Below are positions 38,401-46,828 of a stretch of DNA of 64,000 nucleotides, one piece after another. Within the stretch, counting starts at the first letter, position 1; every line of letters begins with the position of its first letter. This DNA comes from Cyclobacterium qasimii M12-11B (GTDB taxonomy: Bacteria; Bacteroidota; Bacteroidia; Cytophagales; Cyclobacteriaceae): the NCBI RefSeq assembly GCF_000427295.1, contig NZ_ATNM01000191.1:124001-188000 (forward strand), in the 5' to 3' direction. The notes under the pieces were generated by a model that worked only from the letters and a program-made list of their open reading frames with translations, was not told the DNA's origin and did no database searches. The position numbers were made by a program, and so were the translations under genes.

Positions 38401-39015
38401 CTTCAGACAAGTGACCCTGATATTTTTGCCATGGGAGAAATTGCTGAGCACAAAGGGAAATTAAATGGGATCACTGCAGCAGCTGAAATACAAGCTGATA
38501 CAGCTTCCCGATTCATCACAGGAGATTTGCTTAGTAGCTATAAAGGAAGTGTCCCCATGAATATTTTGAAAATTGCAGACCTTGATCTATGCTCTATTGG
38601 AATACCAGAGGTACCTGCTCATGCGGAAGGTTATGAAGAAATCCTTTTGATAGATTCGGCTCAAACGTACTATAAAAAATGTATCGTATTTAAGGATCGT
38701 TTGGTAGGAGCCATTTTAATGGGAGACAAGTCTGAATTTGCAGAATTTAAAAAATTAATCGAAGAAAAGACCGAATTATCCAGCAAACGACAAGAACTCC
38801 TTAGAGGCAAATCAACGAAAGAAGAGATCATAGGAGAAGTGGTTTGTTCTTGTGGTCAGGTTGGTAAGGGAAACATTACCAAAGCCATCCAGTCTGGATG
38901 CAAGGAATTTAGAGCCCTTTGCCAACAAACCGGTGCAGGAATGGGATGTGGAAGTTGCAAACCAGAGGTCAAGGAAATTTTGGATGAAGAACTGCTTTCT
39001 ATACTTCAGGTATAA
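35494..39015 (+). CDS. nasA: Assimilatory nitrate reductase fused to FAD/NAD reductase and BFD domain
   Basis: 1173-residue cytoplasmic enzyme reducing nitrate to nitrite. Residues 1-700: molybdopterin (bis-MGD) reductase with N-terminal 4Fe-4S cysteines C13, C16, C20, C48 and the probable Mo ligand Cys142 in SRLCMSS. Residues about 706-1090: NirB/NasB-like flavoprotein with FAD motif VIVGAGAAA near 710 and NAD motif IAGGGLLGLE near 855. Residues about 1115-1165: BFD-type 2Fe-2S domain (CSC near 1118, CGSC near 1151). The separate NasB/NasC chains of Bacillus are thus joined in one chain that may take electrons directly from NAD(P)H. Gene order is narK, this gene, rubredoxin-tailed protein. 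Confidence 0.92.
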   Translation: MSSADIKSYKSTCSYCGVGCGVIVSKDKKGKISLKGDPDHPVNKGMLCSKGMNLHYVVEDKSDRLLHPQMRWGKTHPLERVDWDTALDRASAVFSSIIEKHGPDSVAFYVSGQCLTEEYYLVNKLTKGFLKTNNVDTNSRLCMSSAVMGYIKTLGEDSVPISYDDIELADCFFVAGANPAWCHPILWRRIEKHKEENPHVKIIVVDPRATQSCSIADLHLQLHPGTDEVLFLAMGRCLIEQGDIDLPFIKKHTDGFEAYKELVMKTTLQEAAEICGLSEEDIKTAASFIGNAKGFLSLWTMGLNQSADGVNKNLALIDLNLITGHIGKPGSGPFSLTGQPNAMGGREVGGMATLLACHRNLNNPEHRSEVADFWGVDEISATPGKTATQIFEGIEEGSIKAIWVICTNPLVSMPDARKVEAALKKARFVVVQDISNKNETIPYADLVLPAAGWGEKEGTMTNSERRISYLDQFKPAPGEALSDAEILMRFAKKMQFSGFNFNNMAEVYSEYCQLTKNTNIDISGLDYDYLKNHGSVQWPFLNKDQGGTKRLFTDHKFYTANGKAQIMASGLKSDYEKTSADFPLVLTTGRIRDQWHTMTRTGKVNKLNTHIPTPFLEIHPEDALERGIIQGKTVLVSGIRGEVRLHAQVTDKIKKGTVFMPMHWGKILGNDFARANNLTGNTIDPVSKQPDFKYSVVQVALYKNPKQKIVIVGAGAAAYRFINSYREFNQEDEIHVFSKEKYPFYNRVLLPDYVNAHKSWEDLLKFKSPAAMNKLNIRLFVENGIESIDRSNKTVTDENGKVHHYGTLILATGSRAFIPGDAPMHLPGVFTMRNRENADDLKEYLNYKGHVLIAGGGLLGLELAAALRDIDMKVTIVQLGSRLMERQLDPLASSLLRERLEEMGVQLFMNNQLSLLESHGDNKNITASLKSGQSINCNAVVYAIGTRPNIELGKSAGLVCGRGIKVNDYLQTSDPDIFAMGEIAEHKGKLNGITAAAEIQADTASRFITGDLLSSYKGSVPMNILKIADLDLCSIGIPEVPAHAEGYEEILLIDSAQTYYKKCIVFKDRLVGAILMGDKSEFAEFKKLIEEKTELSSKRQELLRGKSTKEEIIGEVVCSCGQVGKGNITKAIQSGCKEFRALCQQTGAGMGCGSCKPEVKEILDEELLSILQV

Positions 39016-39123
39016 ACAAATATTAAACATGGGATTTTCGAAAATCAGAATGACTTAGCAATTAGTCATAACCTTGTTAAATAGATAAAACCCAATAAAT
39101 TTACTAAGTGGGAAAGTTGTGTA

Positions 39124-40608
39124 GTGATTGTATGGCCTAATTACCGCTATACTATTTCGCAAAAATTAGAAAAAAGCATGAAAAAAGCAGATTTAGTCAG
39201 GGTATTTGTCAAAGGAGGAATTATTTCTCCTGGAGATTTTCTAAAAATGGTTCAAACCGTTGAGGCTTTAGGTACTAGTTATATTCATCTTGGCTCACGT
39301 CAAGATGTACTTTTTCCTTTGAAGGATAAAAACCTTGAATCCCTTAATAACACCTTTAACAGTATCGATACGGCATATGATACGGACGGAGAAGAATTTC
39401 ATAATATCGTCTCCTCCTACCCTACTATAGATGTAATGCCAACGACGCATTGGCTGGCTTCTCATACCTACCACTATGTCCTGGACACATTTGATTACCG
39501 GCCCAAACTAAAAATCAACATTACCGACCCAGTTCAAAGCTTGGTACCTCTATTTACAGGTAACATTAACTTTGTAGCTTCCTCCATCGAAAACTATTGG
39601 TACCTGTATTTAAGTTTTCCAGAAATTGATACGAAGCCATGGTGTGCTCCTGACCTCATCTACAGCTATGATTTATCCAAAATCGCAAAAGAAATAGAGG
39701 AAATTAACCCTATAAAATGCGGCCTAAAATACAATGAGATTTATCAAAAAGTTCTCGAAACAATATCCCCCAATATTCAAAAAGTAGAGCAAGAACTGGA
39801 TTATCCTGAAGGCACAACCCCGTACTATGAAGGCATGAACCGTATCGTTGGGGGAAAATATTGGCTGGGACTTTATTGGCGAAACAACAAGTTTTCCATT
39901 ACATTTTTAATCGCCTTGTGTGAACTTTGTATCAAGACCAATATCGGGAAAATATGCTTAACTCCGTGGAAATCTATAATTGTCAAGGGAATTGCAGAAA
40001 AGGACCGGCTTAGTTGGGAGAAACTTCTTGGCAAATACGGTATCAATATCAGGCACAGTTCAATTGAACTAAACTGGCACTTGCCGGTCTTGGATGAAGA
40101 AGCGCTCGATTTAAAAAACTACCTTGTAAGGGCACTTGACAAGCAAGACATTAGCACTTATGGACTAAGCTTCTCTGTCAAAACCAGGCCCATGTCCCTA
40201 TTCACTACTGTAGCCATAGAACGAGCGGAAAAAGACAAAGAAGATGATCCTGATTCTTTTAATATTCTTTATTCAAAGGATTTTAACCCAAACCTTTCTG
40301 AGTATTTTTACTTCGTGAAGAAAGTACCTTTAGAAACAATTCCGCCTTTATTAATCGAATTAAGTTATAAATATTACGATCAACTGGAGTCAGAAAAAAC
40401 GCCAGAAAATTCTGATTTTAAAACTACTGATGTTAAGAAAAATCACAAGAAATACCAATGTACCAGTTGTCTCACCGTATTTGATGAAAAATATGGTGAT
40501 CCTGAATCGAATATTGAACCTTACACCTCTTTTATAAAACTCCCTGAAAGCTATTCCTGCCCCGTGTGCGAGAGTCCTAAATCAGCTTATAAATTAATTG
40601 AAAATTGA
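39124..40608 (+). CDS. Sulfite/nitrite-reductase-like protein with C-terminal rubredoxin
   Basis: 494 residues if started at GTG 39124; ATG at 39178 (residue 19, MKKADLVRVF) is an equally good start. The first 370 residues resemble the ferredoxin-like halves of sirohaem nitrite/sulfite reductases (VKGGIISPGDFLKM, HLGSRQDVLFP; later LCELCIKTNIGKICLTPWKSI), but the CX5C...CX3C cysteines that hold the 4Fe-4S-sirohaem centre are absent. The C-terminus is a complete rubredoxin with C446, C449, C479 and C482. It follows the nitrate reductase by 108 bases. A role as electron donor or scaffold for nitrate or nitrite reduction is inference. Confidence 0.75.
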   Translation: MIVWPNYRYTISQKLEKSMKKADLVRVFVKGGIISPGDFLKMVQTVEALGTSYIHLGSRQDVLFPLKDKNLESLNNTFNSIDTAYDTDGEEFHNIVSSYPTIDVMPTTHWLASHTYHYVLDTFDYRPKLKINITDPVQSLVPLFTGNINFVASSIENYWYLYLSFPEIDTKPWCAPDLIYSYDLSKIAKEIEEINPIKCGLKYNEIYQKVLETISPNIQKVEQELDYPEGTTPYYEGMNRIVGGKYWLGLYWRNNKFSITFLIALCELCIKTNIGKICLTPWKSIIVKGIAEKDRLSWEKLLGKYGINIRHSSIELNWHLPVLDEEALDLKNYLVRALDKQDISTYGLSFSVKTRPMSLFTTVAIERAEKDKEDDPDSFNILYSKDFNPNLSEYFYFVKKVPLETIPPLLIELSYKYYDQLESEKTPENSDFKTTDVKKNHKKYQCTSCLTVFDEKYGDPESNIEPYTSFIKLPESYSCPVCESPKSAYKLIEN

Positions 40609-40686
40609 GTTAACTACTTATAAAAGACAATATGAATAATTCCGGTAGTAACCTATTTTCAAAAACTGAACAGTTTGGTCGAGTTG

Positions 40687-40731
40687 CCTATCACAATCTT
40701 CGTTCTTAAGTTTAATAATGGTTGTGATAGG
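40687..40731. repeat. Inverted repeat after the rubredoxin-tailed gene
   Basis: CCTATCACAA (40687-40696) pairs with TTGTGATAGG (40722-40731), 25-base loop. It is followed by A8 on the plus strand, not T, so on the plus strand it is not a classic terminator; it might end cobA transcription only if read through from the other side, where eight T precede it. Function unclear. Confidence 0.4.
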
Positions 40732-40890
40732 TAAAAAAAATAAGGCTTCTCTGCAAATTGTTACTGCCCACCTCTCTTCAACGGCATCACTTCTTCACAT
40801 TATTCGAAGTGATGATTTTGGTAGGCTATTAAGATGATTTTATTTTAAAATCAGGTTAATGGCATTTGTGTTGCCTCATTTTAGGTTAAA

Positions 40891-41670
40891 TCACTGAAGA
40901 CTTTTCGCACTATTCATTCTTTCATCCTCTTGCAAAAACTCCTTTACTTGCTTTTCCCTTACCACTTTTCCTATAACGATTACAGCAGGAGAGGAAAGTG
41001 CAGCCTTCTCTTGTAAAGGTAGAATACTATTTAAATCACCGGAAATGAATCGTTCATTTGCTTTACTCCCATTTTGGATCATACAAATTGACTCCTTTTC
41101 TCCACGATACTTTGTGAATAAACTTACAATTTCAGAAAGCTTATTCATTCCCATAAGGATCACCACGGTTGCAGAAGATTGAGCAGCAAAATATAAATCT
41201 CTGGCTGAACTATGGTCTTTTAAAGTACCTGTCACAACCCAAAAACTCTCATTTACACCTCTTTTTGTTAAAGGAACGCCGCATATACCTGGGACTGACA
41301 TGGCACTACTTATCCCTGGAATGTAAGTAGTTGGGACACCATGCTTTTCCGCATATTCTAATTCTTCATGGCCACGACCAAATACGTAGGGATCTCCTCC
41401 TTTAAGACGGACGACATGACCACAGGTATTGGCCCAATTTACAATCATCTCATTAATCTCATCCTGGCGAAAGGAATGTGAACCGGCCCTTTTGCCTACA
41501 AAGATCTTTAAGGAAGTTGCGGGAGCATAATCTAACAATACCTCATTTGCCAAGGCATCATATAAAACAATGTCAGCACTTTCCAGTGCTTTAATAGCCT
41601 TAAGGGTGATCAACTCGGGATCTCCAGGGCCTGCTCCTACTATGGATAATCTTGCTGCTGTACTTTTCAT
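40891..41670 (-). CDS. cobA: Uroporphyrinogen-III C-methyltransferase
   Basis: 259-residue SAM-dependent enzyme that methylates uroporphyrinogen III to precorrin-2, the first step towards the sirohaem needed by NirB. SAM-binding motifs VGAGPGDPELIT (residues 11-22) and RLKGGDPYVFGRG (about 88-100) are intact. Length fits the single-domain CobA/SumT type; no CysG dehydrogenase-chelatase part is fused. It is divergent from nirB across a 156-base region with a NarL-like dyad and has its own TAAATTTG promoter element. Confidence 0.93.
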   Translation of the reverse strand: MKSTAARLSIVGAGPGDPELITLKAIKALESADIVLYDALANEVLLDYAPATSLKIFVGKRAGSHSFRQDEINEMIVNWANTCGHVVRLKGGDPYVFGRGHEELEYAEKHGVPTTYIPGISSAMSVPGICGVPLTKRGVNESFWVVTGTLKDHSSARDLYFAAQSSATVVILMGMNKLSEIVSLFTKYRGEKESICMIQNGSKANERFISGDLNSILPLQEKAALSSPAVIVIGKVVREKQVKEFLQEDERMNSAKSLQ

Positions 41671-41695
41671 TCCGTCATATTACTTATTTTCAAAA

Positions 41696-41703
41696 CAAAT
41701 TTA
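41696..41703 (-). promoter_or_regulatory. cobA promoter -7 element
   Basis: On the minus strand TAAATTTG is an exact match to the Bacteroidota -7 consensus TAnnTTTG. It lies 26 bases before the cobA start codon and 18.5 bases from the centre of dyad site C. Confidence 0.55.
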
Positions 41704-41713
41704 AGTAATTTTT

Positions 41714-41729
41714 TACGTATTTATACGTA
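41714..41729 (+). promoter_or_regulatory. NarL/NarP-like 7-2-7 dyad (site C), perfect palindrome arms
   Basis: TACGTAT-TT-ATACGTA: two exact inverted heptamers two bases apart in the cobA-nirB divergent region. Its centre is 25.5 bases before the TAACTTAG element of the nirB promoter, the same spacing as at site A. It could control both genes. Confidence 0.65.
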
Positions 41730-41746
41730 TTTTAAAAATTATATTT

Positions 41747-41758
41747 TAACTTAGCACT
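41747..41758 (+). promoter_or_regulatory. nirB promoter -7 element
   Basis: TAACTTAGCACT, 17 bases after dyad site C. It matches TATCTTAGTACT after site A at 10 of 12 positions. It lies about 70 bases before the nirB ATG. Confidence 0.5.
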
Positions 41759-41826
41759 CGATTTAAAGGACAATTATTAAACAGAATACTTAGAAAGGCA
41801 ATCATCCAACCATAATAAAACTCAGT

Positions 41827-44325
41827 ATGACAAAGATAGTAGTAATCGGAAATGGAATGGTAGGTTACAAATTTTGTGAAAAACTACGACAAGCCTCTCC
41901 TATAAGTGACTTTGAAATCACTGTTTTTGGAGAAGAACCTTGGCCTGCTTATGACAGGGTTCATTTAAGTGATTATTTTACAGGGTCCACTGCTGATGAT
42001 TTGATTATGGCTCCCCTTACCTGGTATGATGAAAACAAAATTGACCTGAGAAGAAATGAACTCGTAATAGAGATCAACCGAGAGCAAAAAAAGGTCATTA
42101 GTCATACTGGTAGGGAGGTACACTACGACAAGTTGATTCTAGCAACTGGATCGGCGGCTATGGTGCCTCCTATCGAAGGGGTTGAAAAAAAGGGTGTTTT
42201 TGTGTACAGGACTTTAGAAGACCTGGATGCGATAATTAATTTTGGTAAAAATGTTAAATCAGCGGCAGTAATTGGAGGTGGGCTTCTTGGGCTTGAGGCG
42301 GCGAAAGCTGTTCGTGACTTGGGGCTAAAAACCCATGTAGTTGAATTTGCCCCAAGATTGATGCCAAGGCAGTTGGATGAAGAAGGTTCTTCAATTCTTA
42401 AATCAAAATTGGAAGATTTAGGACTTTCCATCCACCTCAACAAGAACACCCAAAGAATTAAAGGAAACGGAAAGCTAAGTGGATTGGACTTTAAAGATGG
42501 CTCTGATTTACCTGTGGACATGTTGGTTATTTCTGCCGGAATAAAACCCCGGGACGAACTGGCAAAAAGCAGCGGACTTTCATATGCTGCCCGTGGAGGG
42601 GTGGTTGTGAATGAATTTCTTCAAACTATGGAGGACAAAGATATCTTTGCCATTGGTGAAGTAGCATCCTACCAAAGCATGGTTTACGGGCTTGTAGCAC
42701 CAGGTTATGAGATGGCTACCCAAGTGGTAAATCAACTTACTGGAAAGGAAGTTAGGCCATTCCTCGGGTATGACATGTCTACGAAATTAAAACTTATAGG
42801 AGTAGATGTAGCCAGCTTTGGTGATTCCTTTGGAACCCTGGAACCATCAATTCCAATAGTTTATCAAAACAAAAATTCAGGACAATACAAAAGAATAAAT
42901 ATATCAATGGACGGCAAACGTCTATTGGGAGGAATATTGGTAGGAGATGCTTCCGCCTATGGCATGCTTTTGCAGATGACGCAAAACAAAATGCCCTTAC
43001 CTCCTAATCCTGAAGACCTGATCCTTGGTGCAAGAGGTGGTAAAGAATCTTCTGGCGCAGGAGTGGATGACCTTCCATCAGAGGCACAAATCTGTTCCTG
43101 CGAAAATGTAAGCAAAGGAGCAATTTGTAAAATTATTGAAGAGGATGGCGTTACCAAATTAGATGAAATAAAAACCTGTACTAAAGCAGGGACTGGATGT
43201 GGTGGCTGTATACCTATGGTCAACGACTTGTTGAAAAGTCAACTCAAAGCCATGGGAAAACAGGTCAAAAACAACCTTTGCGAGCATTTTCTTTATTCCC
43301 GACAAGAGCTTTTGGACCTGGTAAAAATAAAAAGCATCAAAACATACGATGAACTACTTAACCAATATGGCAATGGGGATGGCTGCGAAATATGCAAACC
43401 TGCGGTAGCCTCTATTCTTTCCAGTACCTGGAATGAGCTCATTACCAAACAGGATACCATTCAAGACTCCAATGACCGATATTTGGCCAATATTCAAAAA
43501 GGAGGAACCTATTCGGTCGTTCCACGAATACCTGGAGGAGAAATCAGCCCTTCAAAATTAATTGTTATCGCTCAGGTAGCTGAAAAATACGGCCTATATA
43601 CAAAGATCACAGGAGGGCAAAGAATAGATATGTTCGGCGCAAGAGTAGACCAGCTTCCTGATATTTGGGAAGAATTAATTCTTGAGGGCTTTGAAAGTGG
43701 CCATGCCTACGGTAAATCCCTTAGAACTGTTAAAAGCTGCGTGGGGTCAACATGGTGTCGTTACGGCGTACAGGATGCTGTTTCCTTTGCCATCCAGGTA
43801 GAAGAAAGGTACCGGGGCTTACGTTCTCCCCATAAATTAAAAGGAGCCGTATCCGGCTGTATCCGTGAATGTGCTGAAGCACAAAGCAAAGACTTTGGTA
43901 TCATCGCCACTGAAAAAGGCTGGAACCTATATGTAGGAGGCAATGGAGGCTCAAAACCTCAGCATGCCAAATTACTTATCAATGATATAGACAGTGCCAC
44001 CTGTTTGAAATACATAGACCGTTACCTAATGTTTTATATCCGAACAGCAGACCCTTTAACAAGAACTTCAACCTGGCTCAACAAACTGGAAGGTGGTGTA
44101 GACTACCTTCGAGATGTCGTGGTGAATGATTGTCTCAATATCGGAGAAGAACTGGAAAAAGAGATGGAATTTACGATTCAAACCTATTCCTGTGAATGGA
44201 AAGAAGTAGTAAACAACCCTAAATTAAGGGCTAAATTCAAACATTTCTTAAATGATGATCATGGGGATCCACAGGTGAAATTCAAAACCATGCGAGATCA
44301 AAAAATCCCTGCTACATGGGGATAG
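41827..44325 (+). CDS. nirB: NADH-dependent nitrite reductase large subunit
   Basis: 832-residue cytoplasmic enzyme reducing nitrite to ammonium with sirohaem. Order: FAD domain (VVIGNGMVGYKF at 4-15), NAD motif IGGGLLGLEA near 150, BFD 2Fe-2S domain about 420-475 (CSCENVSKGAIC, CGGC), then the sirohaem reductase halves. The 4Fe-4S-sirohaem ligands are intact: Cys638, Cys644 (CVGSTWC) and Cys678, Cys682 (CIREC). Full length for the family. NirD follows by 155 bases. Site C and the TAACTTAG element precede it. Confidence 0.96.
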   Translation: MTKIVVIGNGMVGYKFCEKLRQASPISDFEITVFGEEPWPAYDRVHLSDYFTGSTADDLIMAPLTWYDENKIDLRRNELVIEINREQKKVISHTGREVHYDKLILATGSAAMVPPIEGVEKKGVFVYRTLEDLDAIINFGKNVKSAAVIGGGLLGLEAAKAVRDLGLKTHVVEFAPRLMPRQLDEEGSSILKSKLEDLGLSIHLNKNTQRIKGNGKLSGLDFKDGSDLPVDMLVISAGIKPRDELAKSSGLSYAARGGVVVNEFLQTMEDKDIFAIGEVASYQSMVYGLVAPGYEMATQVVNQLTGKEVRPFLGYDMSTKLKLIGVDVASFGDSFGTLEPSIPIVYQNKNSGQYKRINISMDGKRLLGGILVGDASAYGMLLQMTQNKMPLPPNPEDLILGARGGKESSGAGVDDLPSEAQICSCENVSKGAICKIIEEDGVTKLDEIKTCTKAGTGCGGCIPMVNDLLKSQLKAMGKQVKNNLCEHFLYSRQELLDLVKIKSIKTYDELLNQYGNGDGCEICKPAVASILSSTWNELITKQDTIQDSNDRYLANIQKGGTYSVVPRIPGGEISPSKLIVIAQVAEKYGLYTKITGGQRIDMFGARVDQLPDIWEELILEGFESGHAYGKSLRTVKSCVGSTWCRYGVQDAVSFAIQVEERYRGLRSPHKLKGAVSGCIRECAEAQSKDFGIIATEKGWNLYVGGNGGSKPQHAKLLINDIDSATCLKYIDRYLMFYIRTADPLTRTSTWLNKLEGGVDYLRDVVVNDCLNIGEELEKEMEFTIQTYSCEWKEVVNNPKLRAKFKHFLNDDHGDPQVKFKTMRDQKIPATWG

Positions 44326-44480
44326 TGATTGAGCCAAAAACACATGTAATGAAAAAGCTATTATTGTGCGCAAATACTTCTTGCATAAATTTTAGACAAT
44401 CCATTCATTACTTATACTAATATTAAACCGGATATAGGCATACCATATCACCTATTTCTTTCATTTTAAACACTAATAAG

Positions 44481-44858
44481 ATGACAACATTACAGGAAAT
44501 GTACAAAACAGCAGACCATTCCAAGATCACCACATGGTTCAAAGCCGCCCCTGTATCCGCTCTTCCCGAAAATGGTGGTGCATGTGTGAAATACAAAGAT
44601 CTGCAGATTGCCATTTACAATTTTACGAGAAGAAAAGAATGGTATGCATGTCAAAACCTGTGTCCACATAAAATGCAAATGGCACTGTCTAGAGGCATGA
44701 TTGGGTCTGATGGAGATGAGCCAAAAGTAGCATGTCCTTTCCATAAAAAAACATTTTCATTGCGATCTGGGAAAAATTTAAATGGCGACAGTTGTGATAT
44801 CGCCACCTACCCCATCAAGGTTGAGGATGGGTATGTTTACATAGGCTTTGAAGAATAA
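44481..44858 (+). CDS. nirD: Nitrite reductase small subunit (Rieske type)
   Basis: 125-residue partner of NirB. It has a full Rieske 2Fe-2S signature, C61-P-H63 and C85-P-F-H88, which many NirD proteins lack, so this one probably binds a cluster. Ends just before a strong terminator, so the nirBD unit closes here. Confidence 0.92.
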   Translation: MTTLQEMYKTADHSKITTWFKAAPVSALPENGGACVKYKDLQIAIYNFTRRKEWYACQNLCPHKMQMALSRGMIGSDGDEPKVACPFHKKTFSLRSGKNLNGDSCDIATYPIKVEDGYVYIGFEE

Positions 44859-44881
44859 AGCATCTTTAGCATGTCATAAAG

Positions 44882-44930
44882 AAATAGGTAAGCAGGGTTT
44901 AAACAATAAATCCTGCTTACCTATTTTTAT
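44882..44930 (+). terminator. Rho-independent terminator after nirD
   Basis: AAATAGGTAAGCAGG pairs perfectly with CCTGCTTACCTATTT (15 pairs) followed by a T-rich tail, 24 bases after the nirD stop. Confidence 0.9.
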
Positions 44931-44964
44931 TTATTCTTCCTCAGATGGGAATATTAAGTGGTTT

Positions 44965-44971
44965 TACGTAT
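44965..44971 (+). promoter_or_regulatory. NarL-like half-site upstream of the sensor kinase
   Basis: A single TACGTAT heptamer after TTT, identical to the half-sites of sites A and C, 23 bases before the preferred start of the sensor kinase. The second heptamer is not conserved (TTAACCA), so autoregulation is only a suggestion. Confidence 0.3.
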
Positions 44972-44993
44972 TTTTAACCAGCCAAAACCACGA

Positions 44994-46809
44994 ATGGAAA
45001 GTCAATTATTGTCAAAAAAACCTAAATTCAATAAGCTGGGCAAGTATTATCTTGTAGCGTTATGTGCTATTGCCCTAAGTATCATCTTAAGTCAAATTCT
45101 GATTCAAAAATTCATTAGTGAACAGGAGAACGATTCCAGGGTTATTAACCTTTCTGGCCGACAACGAATGCTTAGCCAAAAGATCAGCAAATGTGTTCTA
45201 TTATTGGCTGACACTTCCTACACATCAAAAGATAAATCAACACTAAAAGAACTTGATGGGGCCTTAGAGGAATGGAAAGAAGTCCATCATTTATTACAAT
45301 GGGGGAACAATTCATTAGGAGAAGAAACCCAAAACAGTAAAAGAATTACGGCACTTTTTAGTTCAATCAAACAAGACTATGAAATCATAGTAAATGCTAC
45401 CGAGGAAATTGTTCGTTTGCTAAAAAACGACATTAACACACCTAAAAGCAAGATATTAAAAGGCACTGAAATAGTTATCTCACAGGAGGCTAGTTTTCTG
45501 AAGAAAATGGACCAGATCGTTTATCAGTTTGATAATGAAGCGAAAACCAGGGTAATGAACCTTAAGAACATAGAAGCCTTTTTTTTGGCACTATCGTTAG
45601 GGGTCATCTTATTTGAAATATTTTTGTTTTATTCCATCTGCCAAAACCATCAAAAAGACATTTGAAATTCAAGAACGGTCTCAAAAGAAGTCCAAAAAAA
45701 TGACCCTTGAATTGGGCTCCTTATACAGTTCACTCGAGCAGGCCTATCAGGATCTTCTAGAGGTAGATGTAGCAGTGGATGATTTCACAGTATATGGAAA
45801 ATGTGAAGTAAACGGTGATTTTATAAATTTTTCACCGAAGTTCATCTCACTGATGGAATTTGAAGATAACAGGCCCAAAAACTTTTTTGATTGGATTCAA
45901 TACCATGGATATGATGCCGATTATTTAAAAAACATAAAAAAAATGATTCTGAATGGCAATCCATGGAATGGAGAGATCAAAGTAGTCAATGAGGCGGGTG
46001 ACTTTGTATGGCTAAAGGTAAATTTAATCCCAACCCAGAATGAACAGGGCCAACCAGACAGCGTCCTAATGATTACAACCGACAAGACCGAGAAAAAAGA
46101 AGCCGAGATCATTTCCCATGAAATAAATAAAGAAAAGATAGAAAAAAAGGTGAAAGAGCAACAGTTCCGTTCCGCTTTAATACTAGAAGGACAGGAGGAA
46201 GAACGAAAAAGAATTTCCAGAGACATGCACGATGGCGTTGGTCAAATTCTATCGGCAATGAAATTTAACTTGGAAGCCATTCATAATGTTGGTTTAGAAT
46301 TTGAAAAGGAGAAGCTTAAAACCGTTAAGGATTTACTAAAAAATGTCATTCAAGAGGTTAGGCGAATTTCCTTTAACCTTACCCCAAGTGTTCTCTCCGA
46401 TTATGGGATTGTGCCTGTACTTAATAAGTTTGCCCGAGAAATCACAAAAATCTCCAACCTTGAAGTAACCTTTGAAAATAAAACCGGCTTTCTTACCAGA
46501 TTAGAGGGAAAAACGGAAAACAATATTTATCGGATTTGCCAGGAAGCAGTAAACAATGCCATCAAATACTCGGAAGCAAAAGAAGTGAAAATAACCGTTT
46601 CTCACAATTCACAATTTCTGAACCTGGAAATTGCGGACAATGGAAAAGGATTCGATATTAAAAAACTTGAAGAAAAAGGGCATTTCTCTACTTCTGGACA
46701 TGGTATTTTCAATATTCGTGAGAGAGCAAATTTGATAAATGGGAATTGTCAAATTCACTCTGAGAAAGGCAAAGGCACCACCATTAGCATAAATGTACCC
46801 TTGGATTAA
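44994..46809 (+). pseudogene. NarX-like PilJ-PAS sensor histidine kinase, frameshifted
   Basis: Membrane sensor kinase, apparent nitrate sensor of the island. ATG 44994 is preferred to GTG 44958. Part 1: membrane span, PilJ/type IV pili-MCP N-terminal sensor domain (VINLSGRQRMLSQKIS) and a second span near the end, then a stop at 45665. Part 2 in the +1 frame: coiled linker (ERSQKKSKKMTLELGSLYSS), PAS/PAC domain, HisKA_3 (ISRDMHDGVGQIL, phospho-His) and HATPase (DNGKGFD, GHGIFNIRERA). Removing one A from A5 at 45652-45656 (or A4 at 45643-45646) joins them into about 604 residues. The NarL-type regulator follows by 19 bases. Two separate proteins are the less likely reading. Confidence 0.8.
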
Positions 46810-46828
46810 ATGATTTATATTTCAGATA

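Noticed and set aside
42123-42521. 132-codon minus-strand frame in nirB
   Set aside because: Shadow; nirB is intact and complete.
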